From NCBI GenBank assembly GCA_016218905.1, contig JACRCS010000638.1, positions 1 through 7,465 on the forward strand: a stretch of DNA of 7,465 nucleotides, read 5' to 3'. Under the pieces are notes generated by a model. It did not search any database. It was not told where the DNA came from and saw only the letters and a program-made list of their open reading frames with translations. Positions 1 to 6,361 of this stretch are shown here, piece after piece. This stretch comes from Deltaproteobacteria bacterium (GTDB lineage: Bacteria > Desulfobacterota_C > Deferrisomatia > Deferrisomatales > JACRMM01). Position 1 is the stretch's first letter. Each line of letters opens with the position of its first letter. A program made the translations under genes and the position numbers.

Positions 1-858
1 GAAGGTCCCCGCCTCGGCGGAATAGAGACAGAAAGCCCCGACGACGGCTCCCTCCACCACGAGGGGAAGCGCGGCCCAGGAGAGGACGCCGCACCGGAGG
101 GCTGGCTCCCGCCAGGGCGCCGCCGCACCTTCCACGCGGACGTCGTTGCAGATCGACCGCGCGCCCGCCGCGATGGCTGCCCAGACGGGGCCGGGGTCCA
201 TCGCGTCGACGGCCGCGTTGCCGGATTGCCGGGAAAAGGCGAGGCCTGTGGAGCCCTCGTCGAGAAGCCCGATCCACGCTCCCTGAACGCCCCCGGTCTC
301 GACGGCCACGCGGCAGGCCTCGGCGAAGAGGGCCTCGAGGTCCCGCACCCGGACGATCGCCTGGTTGATGTCGGAGAGGAGGCGGTAGACCCTCGTCAGC
401 TGCCGGTTCCGGCGCTCGACCTGGCGCTTCTCCTGGAGAACCCGCCATTGCCGGCGGGCCCTCTCGACGGTCCGGGGCATTCCGGCGAAGGCTTCCGGGG
501 ACTTGACGACGTAGTCGATGGCACCCGCCTTCATCGCCTCGACCGCGACCTGCTCGTTCCCGAAGCTCGTCATCACCAGGACCGGGAAGGGGCCCTCTTC
601 GAGAGGAGACGAGAGGATCTCGATCGCCCGGCCGTCCGGCAGGTTGAGATCCACGAGGGCGAGGTCCGTCGAGCCGGCCTCCCTCGCCCTCCGGAAGTCC
701 GCCAGCGTCCGGCCCATGCTCAAGCTGGCGCCCGAACCGCACCCCTCGAAGGCGCGGCGGATCGCCTCGGCGTGCCCCTCGTCGTCCTCCACGATCAGGA
801 GCCGGAACGCGGCGCCATCCGGGATGGCTCGCTCGAAGGGTTCAGTAGGGCCGTTCAT
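1..858 (-). CDS. Receiver-GAF signalling protein (C-terminus outside window)
   Basis: I translated this frame by hand; it is open from the ATG at 858 to the left edge (286 codons, no stop), so the protein is truncated. Residues about 18-135 form a response-regulator receiver domain: acidic cluster E24-D25-D26, phospho-acceptor D70 in the stretch LVDLNLPDG, conserved T97 in VMTSFG and K119 in YVVKS. A charged helical linker (about 130-160) leads into a GAF-like sensor domain (about 160 to the edge), recognisable by LLSDINQAIV, AWIGLLDEG and the closing strands LPLVVEGAVVGAF. In known proteins this order is usually followed by a PAS/histidine kinase, GGDEF or other output domain, which cannot be seen here. 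The start overlaps the end of the upstream receiver gene by 17 nt, with only a weak GGA as ribosome site, suggesting translational coupling. It probably receives phosphate from the kinase encoded two genes upstream; this is inference. Confidence 0.88.
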   Translation of the reverse strand, partial: MNGPTEPFERAIPDGAAFRLLIVEDDEGHAEAIRRAFEGCGSGASLSMGRTLADFRRAREAGSTDLALVDLNLPDGRAIEILSSPLEEGPFPVLVMTSFGNEQVAVEAMKAGAIDYVVKSPEAFAGMPRTVERARRQWRVLQEKRQVERRNRQLTRVYRLLSDINQAIVRVRDLEALFAEACRVAVETGGVQGAWIGLLDEGSTGLAFSRQSGNAAVDAMDPGPVWAAIAAGARSICNDVRVEGAAAPWREPALRCGVLSWAALPLVVEGAVVGAFCLYSAEAGTF

Positions 859-1282
859 TCCATGCCAGCCAGTAGTAGCCGAGAGTCTCCAGGAGCGTCA
901 CGAACTGGGGGAAATCGACCGGCTTCACGAGGTAGCTGTTGGCGTGGAGGTCGTACGCCTTGACCATGTCGGCCTCTGCCGCCGACGTCGTCAAGATGAC
1001 GACGGGGATCGAGGAGAGCTCCGGACTCAGCTTGATCCTTCTCAGGACCTCCAGGCCGTCCACCTTCGGGAGCCGAAGGTCGAGCAGGACCAGACCCGGC
1101 CTCGGAGACGTCTCCAAATCTCCAAACTCCGCCCTGTGATGGAGGAAGTCCAGCGCCGACTGGCCGTCCCCCACCTGGTAGAGCCTGTTGGCGATCCTCG
1201 ACTTCTCGAAGTTCCGTCGGACTATCTCGGCGTGCGCCGGATCGTCCTCTACGAGCAGGATGATGACGGGGCTTCCTTTCAC
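842..1282 (-). CDS. Rcp1-like single-domain response regulator
   Basis: This 146-residue protein is a stand-alone CheY-like receiver with no output domain. The acidic pocket is E12-D13-D14, the phospho-acceptor is D68 in LLDLRLPKVDG, the switch Thr is in the LTTS motif (98-100) and the conserved Lys is K120 in LVKPVD. The long segment between the first acidic cluster and D68 (LDFLHHR region), the LTTS motif and the hydrophobic C-terminal helix are typical of the Rcp1 family, receivers paired with phytochrome-like or PAS histidine kinases of the VSHDLKSP type. The start is GTG at 1282, sharing GTGA with the kinase stop (4-nt overlap), which argues for co-translation. It most likely accepts phosphate from the adjacent kinase and passes the signal by protein contact, perhaps to the downstream receiver-GAF protein. 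Family assignment is strong; partners are inferred from gene order. Confidence 0.94.
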   Translation of the reverse strand: MKGSPVIILLVEDDPAHAEIVRRNFEKSRIANRLYQVGDGQSALDFLHHRAEFGDLETSPRPGLVLLDLRLPKVDGLEVLRRIKLSPELSSIPVVILTTSAAEADMVKAYDLHANSYLVKPVDFPQFVTLLETLGYYWLAWNERPY

Positions 1283-3510
1283 GTTCGCTCTCCCTTCCTA
1301 CGGTCGCGGATCGCGTCGGGAAGCGTGAAGAGGACCGCCGTGCCCTTCAGCGCTCCTTCCGATTCCAGCCAGATGCGCCCGCCGTAGAGCTCGACGACAC
1401 GCTTCACGAGGGCGAGGCCCAGCCCCGTCCCCTCGGTTCCCGGATCCAGCTTCTCGAAGAGGCCCAGGACCTTCTCCTGAAAACGCGGGTCGATGCCGAT
1501 ACCGTTGTCCCTGACGAAAAAGACCGTCTCCCGGCCCCTCCCGTTCTCGCCGAACTCGACGCGGGGCGCCTTCTGATCACCCATGAACTTGACGGCATTC
1601 TCGAGCAGGTTCTGCCAGATCTGGCCGAGGCGAAGACGATCGCCGAAGAAGACGACATCGCCCGGCCCCGCTTCGATCTCCACTCCCCGTTCTTCGATCC
1701 GGCCGGCCACCACTTCGGTCGCCTCCGAAATCAGCTCGCCGACCGTCACCTCCGTTGGCGAGTGGACGACGCGTCCGACCCGGGACAGCTCGAGCAGGTC
1801 TTCCAGGAGCCTCCCCATCTTGTCCGTGGCCGCCCGGAGGAAGAAATGGTCCTTCTCGATGCGGGTGGCGTCCTGCGTCTTCAGGTCCTCTTCCAGGTAA
1901 CCGAGGAAGGTCTTGACCGTGACGAGAGGGCTCTTCAAGTCGTGAGAGACGAGATAGGTGAACCGCTCCATCTCGGCGTTCTTCGCCTTCAGCTCGTCTT
2001 CCTGTCTCTTCTGGGTGGTGATGTCCTCGAAGACCGTGGCGAACTGCCCCGGCTTCTGACGAACGGCCGAGATCCTGAAGTGCCGCTTCAGCGGCGGGAA
2101 GTAGGTCTCGAACGACGACGGCTTCCCCGTCCGGACGACCTGGTCGTATTCGGCGAGGTATGGCGGCGCTCCCGTTCCATAGAGCTCAGTCGCAAGTGCC
2201 AAGCGCGCCTTCTCGGGCACGACGCCTGTGAGCCATTCATAGGCTGGATTGACGTCCAGTATTCTGTAGTCGACGACCTCCCCGTCTTCACCGTAGATCA
2301 TCTCGTGGAGAGCGACGCCTTCGGCCATGCTCTCGAACAGGACCCGGTATTTCGCCTCGCTCTCGCGGAGAGCCTCTGCCACCCGCCTTCGTTCCTCCTC
2401 TCCCTCCCAAAGGGCTTTCGCCGCCTTCAGCTGCTCCTCGTAGAACCGGCTGCGCTGCTGACGCCAGACGGCGCCGACGCCGGCCCCCGATGCCAGGAAC
2501 AGGGCGACGGCGAGAAAGGCCACCAGCCAGAGCCTCTCCCGAACCGGCGACAGCGCTTCTTTGACGTCCACCTTGGCCACCAGGCTCCAGGGAGAGCCGG
2601 GAACAGGGCGGATGGCCGCGTAGACGGGGACGCCCCGATAGTCGGTCCCTTCCATGACACCGGCCTTGCCGAGAGCGGCCTGGACGGCCGGGACCTCTGT
2701 CGCGGTGAGGGGTATCCGGAGAGAGAGGGCGGTCCCTTTTCGAAACCGCAGCTCGTTCAGGAAGACCACCTCGCTGCGCTCCCGGCGAACGAGAAGCGTC
2801 TCGGCCGTTCGACTCCGCGTGGGCCAACGCTGAAGGAACGGGTCGAGGTAACGTCTCGGGTCGATCTTCAGGACGACCACGCCGATCGCTGGCCCGCGAC
2901 CCGACGGATCTGAGATGGGGGCCAAGACAGCGAGAAGAATTCCCTGGTCCCTCCCGTGCCTGTAGAAGTCGACCATCGTCGCCCGGGACAAAGCCAGAGC
3001 TTCTGGAAACCGCCGGGTCACTGTTGCCGAGAGAGGGCCCTCGGCGGACGACGCGGCCAAGAGGATTCTCGCCTGTGGGTCCGCCAGGAAGACGTTCTCG
3101 TAGTCGTACAGCTTCTTGAGCTTCTCCAGCCACGGCAGCAGCACTTTCCTTGCCGCCGAGTGGTCTCCGGGCCCCAGGAAGGTAGCCACCTGCTCGGAAA
3201 AGGCGGCATTCCCGACCAGGAGATCGCCGTCCCCCAGGCGCTCCTTTCGAAACTGCTCCAGCTCGAAGACCTTCAGCTCGGCGACGGCCGAGAGCTGCCG
3301 CTCCACCTCGGTCCGGAACCGCGCCTCGTAGCTCCGGTAGTAAAGAACGGTCGCGGTTAGGATTCCAAGGGCGAGCGCCAGGAAGACGCCGACGAGTAGC
3401 CCCATGTCCCGTGACGGGGGCACCACCTGCCCCGGCTCTCTCGGAGCGGGATCTTCTCTCGGCGCCGAAAGGCGGCCGGGGCTGCCCGGTCCCTCCTGCT
3501 CATCTGACAT
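1279..3510 (-). CDS. Membrane sensor histidine kinase (Cache-like, PAS, HisKA, HATPase_c)
   Basis: This 743-residue kinase autophosphorylates on His and should donate phosphate to the next gene's receiver. I chose the ATG at 3510 because GGGAGG lies 8 nt upstream; the frame continues 46 codons further to 3648, but that extension looks non-coding. A proline-rich cytoplasmic tail (1-35) precedes TM1 (36-57). Residues about 60-325 form a periplasmic Cache-type sensor, with the typical end YRGVPVYAAIRPVPG then WSLVAKVD. TM2 is about 326-348. There is no clear HAMP; a charged helix (350-383) leads to a PAS domain (about 384-500, with SMAEGVALHEMIY and DVNPAYEWLTG). The HisKA box is VSHDLKSP with H523. 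The ATPase has the N box around N634/N638, G1 box DNGIGI (668-673) and G2 box GTGLGLAL (694-701). All catalytic motifs are intact. The ligand is unknown; Cache sensors usually bind small metabolites. Confidence 0.95.
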   Translation of the reverse strand: MSDEQEGPGSPGRLSAPREDPAPREPGQVVPPSRDMGLLVGVFLALALGILTATVLYYRSYEARFRTEVERQLSAVAELKVFELEQFRKERLGDGDLLVGNAAFSEQVATFLGPGDHSAARKVLLPWLEKLKKLYDYENVFLADPQARILLAASSAEGPLSATVTRRFPEALALSRATMVDFYRHGRDQGILLAVLAPISDPSGRGPAIGVVVLKIDPRRYLDPFLQRWPTRSRTAETLLVRRERSEVVFLNELRFRKGTALSLRIPLTATEVPAVQAALGKAGVMEGTDYRGVPVYAAIRPVPGSPWSLVAKVDVKEALSPVRERLWLVAFLAVALFLASGAGVGAVWRQQRSRFYEEQLKAAKALWEGEEERRRVAEALRESEAKYRVLFESMAEGVALHEMIYGEDGEVVDYRILDVNPAYEWLTGVVPEKARLALATELYGTGAPPYLAEYDQVVRTGKPSSFETYFPPLKRHFRISAVRQKPGQFATVFEDITTQKRQEDELKAKNAEMERFTYLVSHDLKSPLVTVKTFLGYLEEDLKTQDATRIEKDHFFLRAATDKMGRLLEDLLELSRVGRVVHSPTEVTVGELISEATEVVAGRIEERGVEIEAGPGDVVFFGDRLRLGQIWQNLLENAVKFMGDQKAPRVEFGENGRGRETVFFVRDNGIGIDPRFQEKVLGLFEKLDPGTEGTGLGLALVKRVVELYGGRIWLESEGALKGTAVLFTLPDAIRDRRKGERT

Positions 3511-3518
3511 CCAGGATA

Positions 3519-3524
3519 CCTCCC
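3519..3524 (-). promoter_or_regulatory. Shine-Dalgarno site of the histidine kinase
   Basis: On the minus strand GGGAGG is followed by 8 nt and then ATG at 3510. This near-ideal site decides the start in favour of 3510 over the longer open frame beginning at 3648, which has no comparable site. Confidence 0.8.
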
Positions 3525-3703
3525 GGATGGAGCGCTTTCTTCCGACCGTCGAAGCTGAACCCCGCGCTGCCAGGCATCTCGCGAAGGCCGATTGGCCGGG
3601 ACCGCATAGGGGGTGACTCCGCGGATGGCTCAGTCTATACCCCGGCACACCTCCGGCTCTGCCTCACTACGATCTCTCCGATGGGCGAAATCGGCCCGAC
3701 CGG

Positions 3704-3742
3704 GCGACGGGAGAACCGAGCGCCGTGATCGTTCTCCGTCGC
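3704..3742. repeat. Inverted repeat, 12-bp arms with one bulge
   Basis: The left arm GCGACGGGAGAAC (3704-3716) and right arm GTTCTCCGTCGC (3731-3742) are reverse complements apart from one extra G in the left arm; they are separated by 14 nt. It lies in the middle of the divergent region, about 200 nt from each flanking start. No T-tract follows on either strand, so it is not a typical intrinsic terminator. It could be an operator for a dimeric regulator, a structured leader element, or a relic of a small repeat element. Confidence 0.6.
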
Positions 3743-3811
3743 GCGCTTTCGACCAGGCCGGTCCGCGCGAAGCCGCGAGCCAGCCGCTCGAGGCCGGGTC
3801 GCTCGTGCGCG

Positions 3812-3858
3812 AGTCCCGGCCCCGGAAATCCCGGGTTCACCCCTCGTTCTCCGGGACT
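3812..3858. repeat. Nested GC-rich inverted repeats
   Basis: AGTCCCGG (3812-3819) is matched by CCGGGACT (3851-3858), 8 bp perfect, with a 31-nt interval. Inside it, CCCGG (3821-3825) and CCGGG (3831-3835) form a smaller hairpin with a 5-nt loop. There is no following T-run. In GC-rich DNA such dyads occur by chance more often, so function is uncertain. Its position about 95 nt before the start at 3952 would fit a 5' untranslated structure or an operator. Confidence 0.4.
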
Positions 3859-3940
3859 GGTCACATTCCGCGCACCTCCGAACCAGGGCGCCCGTACCTA
3901 TCGAGGAGGGAAGGCAGCCTGCGTCTTCCACTTCTCCTCT

Positions 3941-3945
3941 GGAGG
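3941..3945 (+). promoter_or_regulatory. Shine-Dalgarno site of the small reading frame at 3952
   Basis: GGAGG is followed by 6 nt and the ATG at 3952. The whole block GGAGGCGCTTCATG (3941-3954) matches the block GGAGGCGTTCATG at 4231-4243, before the oxidoreductase, except for one extra base. The good site is the main reason to believe translation once started here. Confidence 0.55.
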
Positions 3946-3951
3946 CGCTTC

Positions 3952-4221
3952 ATGAAGCAACGGTTCACAAGGCTCGGCGGGCCTTTCCTCCTCGTCCTGC
4001 TACGGGCTTCGCAGCTTGGGGCCCAGGTCGGGAAGCGCGAAGCCGCCGGGATCACCCCTTCCGGTGCGTCCCACCAGCGCCCACGGCGAGTACGGCGCCC
4101 ACCTGTTGGCCGACGGAGGCGCCTCTTCTTCACTCGCCGCGCTCCGCAAGGGAATCCCATCCACTGGGTCGCCACCTCGGCGATCGATCGGCTCAAACCG
4201 TCGTGCGGGTCTGGCCGATAG
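3952..4221 (+). pseudogene. Probable decayed gene for a small secreted protein
   Basis: The frame from ATG 3952 to TAG 4221 gives 89 residues. The start is signal-peptide-like: basic MKQRFTR, a hydrophobic run GGPFLLVLL, then ASQLGAQ as a possible cleavage region. An Arg breaks the hydrophobic core, which is unusual. After about residue 36 the frame becomes Arg-rich and loses G/C at third positions. From about 4061 to 4122 the strong wobble bias sits in the next frame, which reads SAHGEYGAHLLADGG. From about 4123 it returns to the first frame (LFFTRRAPQGNPIHWV). This suggests two compensating small indels. The patched reading loosely resembles secreted proteins with the Yx(F/W/Y)xxD repeat (PF03640, COG4315), which is a guess from memory of the pattern. 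The stop lies 19 nt before the oxidoreductase start, so the two could share a transcript. It could instead be a real but unfamiliar basic peptide, or chance. Confidence 0.35.
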
Positions 4222-4227
4222 TTTTGC

Positions 4228-4235
4228 AAAGGAGG
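4228..4235 (+). promoter_or_regulatory. Shine-Dalgarno site of the membrane oxidoreductase
   Basis: AAAGGAGG ends 5 nt before the ATG at 4241. The frame is open further upstream (a TTG at 4016 is possible), and another ATG lies at 4250 (14 nt from the site). The strong site selects 4241. Confidence 0.8.
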
Positions 4236-4240
4236 CGTTC

Positions 4241-6229
4241 ATGCCGTCGATGAAGTCGATCCTTCTCCTCGCGCCACTCGTCCTGTGGCTCGCCCAGTTG
4301 CTGCTGAGAACGCTCCTTGGGCGGGCGCCCCGGCGAGCTGACATCACGGTCGGACTCAGCCTGGTCACGTTGCTGTATTTCCTGGCCGTGGTGGGAACGG
4401 GGGTCTTCTGGGTGGCGAAGCAGGAGCTGCCGGCGTTCGACTGGCACTATCTGCCCGGCTACGTCCTGCTTGCCCTGACACTGACCCACGTGGTGTTGCA
4501 CTGGCGAAGCATCGATGCCTACTTGAAGCGCCGGGCGCCGGAGCGGCTGGTCGCCGAGGACCGGGCGCAGTTCGTCAGCTGGGTGAGATGGACCGGCTAT
4601 GGCGGAACGGGAGTCCTGTGTGTCGGGCTCCTCTTCTCGTTGGGCATGAGACAAGGCTCGAGGACGATGACCGTCGTCGCAACCGACGAGGCGCACAGGC
4701 CGACGACCGAGTGGGGCCAGGGCGGCCAGATTCCGGTGCGTCGTGTGGAGGTGGAGGGCGCCTCGCTGCCACTCGCCCAGTGGTACCACCAGGGCAGCTC
4801 GTATCCGGCAAGTATTGGCCTTCCCGGCCTGACCATCGCGACCCGGCCAGAGGTCTACAACACCTTTACCGGCGCGACCGTCAGCCTCCCTGACCAGAGG
4901 CCGACGGACGGACCGGGAGTGGTGGCGGCCTACGATGCCTGGCGCACCGGCCGTCCGCTGCCGGCCCAGAGTCCCATGGATCTGGACCAGCTCAGCACGA
5001 TTCTCTTCCACACCCAGGGGGTCACCGGCACACTGACGGGTCGCACCCGCACCATCGAGCTCCGTGCCGCCCCGAGCGCCGACGCCGTCTACCCGGTCAA
5101 CGTCTACGTGGTCGCCATCGACGTCCGTGGCCTGGCGCAGGGGCTCTACTACTACAACCCCAAGTTTTCCGCGCTGGTCCTCCTGCAGGCCGACTTCAAC
5201 CCGGACAAGGTAGCCGTCACATCGGGAGGACGTGGCTACTTCGAGAACGCCCCGGCCGTTGTCGTGCTCACCGCGACCTTCGCCCGAGCGGCCTACAAGA
5301 ACGACGAGCGCGCCTACAGGTACGTGGCCATAGACACCGGTCACGCCGCCTACAACCTAGCCCTGTCCGCCGCCTCGCTAGGCTGGCAATCGCCCATGCT
5401 GGGACGCTTCGACGACCAGGCTCTCCAGGTCGCGCTCGGCCTGGAGGTGACCGACGAGGCGCCCATCCTGGTCATGCCCCTCACCAGGGAGGCGCGCGAC
5501 ATTCCCGAGCCGCTCTTCAAACCGGCAGACCCGACCACTGGCAAGCGCACCTACGTCGAACTCATCCACGGCGGTACCGCCCTGAGGCTCGCCGGGGGGC
5601 AGGCGCCCCTTGCCCGCCACCCGGCGGGCCGCCTGCCGGCCGAGCCGGGCGACGTTCCTCTGCCTCCGCCCGCGGCGGGGCAGGCGCTCTTTGAGAGCAT
5701 CCGGGCGAGACGATCGGTGCGCAAATACGTGCCGGGACCCTTGACGCTCGAGGAGCTCTCCGCTCTCTGCGCCGCTTCGGCCGGCATGTCGGGGACCACC
5801 ACAGACCCCCTTCTGGCCGATACGGCCCCGCTGAATCTGTACCCGATCGTCAGAGACGTGAAGGGCCTCGCTCCCGGCGTGTATCGCTACCTTCCGGGCC
5901 CGCACGCGCTGCGTCTGCTCCGGGCGGGGGATCTCTCCCGCAGCTGCGAGGCCGCGAGCATGCACCAGGAGTTCTGCGGCACGGCCAACGTGTTGTTCGT
6001 GAAGACCGTCACATGGAAGGACCTGTTCCTGCCGGATGGCGACCGTGGATACCGCTACGCCAACCTTCGAGCAGGGCTCGTGGGTGAGGCCCTTTACCTC
6101 CAGGGCACTGCCCTGCGCCTCGGTGTCTGTGGAGTTGGGGCCTTCCAGGACCGAGACGTGGCTGCCCTGCTAGGCCTGGAACTCCAGGAGGAAGCGCCGC
6201 TCTATCTCACCGCCGTGGGCCGACGATGA
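4241..6229 (+). CDS. Membrane-anchored tandem SagB/ThcOx-type nitroreductase-fold oxidoreductase
   Basis: This 662-residue protein appears to be a flavin oxidoreductase fused to a membrane electron-carrier-like domain. Helices lie at about 5-25, 35-58, 70-88 and 117-136. H69, H83 and H87 in WHYLPGY and THVVLHW resemble haem-b ligands of DUF4405/cytochrome b561-like domains. Basic loops 23-33 and 89-102 suggest a cytoplasmic side there, placing the C-terminal part in the periplasm. A YHQGSSYP element (182-189) matches the YHxxS/T entry motif of SagB-like proteins. Module 1 (about 175-420) has RAAPSADAVYP (275-285), GLYYYNP and a GHAAYNLALSAASLG helix. Module 2 (about 480-662) has RRSVRKY (490-496), GVYRYLPG, CGVGAF (630-635) and C-terminal GRR. 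RRSxR is degenerate in module 1 (GRP at 237-239); the RxxPSxxxxYP motif is degenerate in module 2. Typical SagB proteins have one module. The substrate is unknown. No TOMM partner is visible, so I would not call it sagB. Confidence 0.85.
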   Translation: MPSMKSILLLAPLVLWLAQLLLRTLLGRAPRRADITVGLSLVTLLYFLAVVGTGVFWVAKQELPAFDWHYLPGYVLLALTLTHVVLHWRSIDAYLKRRAPERLVAEDRAQFVSWVRWTGYGGTGVLCVGLLFSLGMRQGSRTMTVVATDEAHRPTTEWGQGGQIPVRRVEVEGASLPLAQWYHQGSSYPASIGLPGLTIATRPEVYNTFTGATVSLPDQRPTDGPGVVAAYDAWRTGRPLPAQSPMDLDQLSTILFHTQGVTGTLTGRTRTIELRAAPSADAVYPVNVYVVAIDVRGLAQGLYYYNPKFSALVLLQADFNPDKVAVTSGGRGYFENAPAVVVLTATFARAAYKNDERAYRYVAIDTGHAAYNLALSAASLGWQSPMLGRFDDQALQVALGLEVTDEAPILVMPLTREARDIPEPLFKPADPTTGKRTYVELIHGGTALRLAGGQAPLARHPAGRLPAEPGDVPLPPPAAGQALFESIRARRSVRKYVPGPLTLEELSALCAASAGMSGTTTDPLLADTAPLNLYPIVRDVKGLAPGVYRYLPGPHALRLLRAGDLSRSCEAASMHQEFCGTANVLFVKTVTWKDLFLPDGDRGYRYANLRAGLVGEALYLQGTALRLGVCGVGAFQDRDVAALLGLELQEEAPLYLTAVGRR

Positions 6230-6293
6230 CCGGCAGAGCGGCCCGCTCATCGCGATGTTGGAGCTGTGTCGCCCACCGGGTCGCTCCTCAACG

Positions 6294-6348
6294 GGGGACA
6301 GGACCGCGCCTACCCTGGGCTCGCCTCCCTCGGGCGGTCCCTGGACCC
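6294..6348. repeat. Imperfect inverted repeat before the LytS-type kinase
   Basis: GGACCGC (6301-6307) and GCGGTCC (6334-6340) are perfect 7-bp arms. With mismatches and one bulge the pairing extends outward to 6294 and 6348 (GGGGACAGG against CCTGGACCC), around a 26-nt interval. The element ends 13 nt before the ATG at 6362. There is no T-tract, so a simple intrinsic terminator for the oxidoreductase is unlikely. An operator or leader hairpin is possible. The rest of the 6230-6361 gap holds only a weak 5-bp hairpin at 6236-6248 and no evident promoter. Confidence 0.4.
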
Positions 6349-6361
6349 TCTACACCTTAAG

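Larger units (their letters stand above)
3525..3951. other. Divergent intergenic region without a recognisable gene
   Basis: This stretch of about 430 nt separates the minus-strand signalling cluster from the plus-strand genes and should hold both sets of promoters. Open frames cross it on both strands, but they are Arg/Pro/Ser-rich, have no good ribosome site and resemble no family I know, so I read them as chance frames in GC-rich DNA. I see no convincing sigma-70 -35/-10 pair and no clear -24/-12 element. The only weak -10-like strings are TATAGA on the minus strand near 3635 and TACCTAT near 3895 on the plus strand. Two inverted repeats, listed separately, are the notable structures. Confidence 0.5.

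Noticed and set aside
226..1387. Overlapping plus-strand open frames (226-963, 518-1387)
   Set aside because: They lie opposite the two receiver genes, whose active-site residues are all present; these are shadow frames.
1762..2913. 383-codon open frame on the plus strand opposite the histidine kinase
   Set aside because: It is antisense to a kinase with all catalytic motifs intact, its product is Arg/Leu/Asp-rich without known motifs, and such frames are expected in GC-rich genes.
3511..3648. 46-codon N-terminal extension of the histidine kinase
   Set aside because: The open frame continues to 3648, but GGGAGG 8 nt before the ATG at 3510 and the atypical composition of the extension favour 3510.
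3600..3660. Sigma-70-like TATAGA on the minus strand near 3635
   Set aside because: No acceptable -35 element lies 16-18 nt upstream, so a promoter cannot be supported.
3826..3858. tRNA-like T-loop string GGGTTCACCCC
   Set aside because: The flanking bases do not form a T-stem, and no acceptor, D or anticodon arms can be built around it.
3952..4221. RiPP precursor peptide for the SagB-like enzyme
   Set aside because: The small frame has one Cys, no Cys/Ser/Thr-rich core, and no cyclodehydratase gene nearby; it looks more like a decayed secreted protein.
4193..5344. 383-codon open frame on the minus strand opposite the oxidoreductase
   Set aside because: It mirrors the codon bias of the sense gene, is rich in Arg/Gly/Val/His without family motifs, and has no ribosome site that I can see.
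6230..6361. Intrinsic terminator after the oxidoreductase
   Set aside because: The hairpins at 6236-6248 and 6301-6340 are not followed by a T-run.
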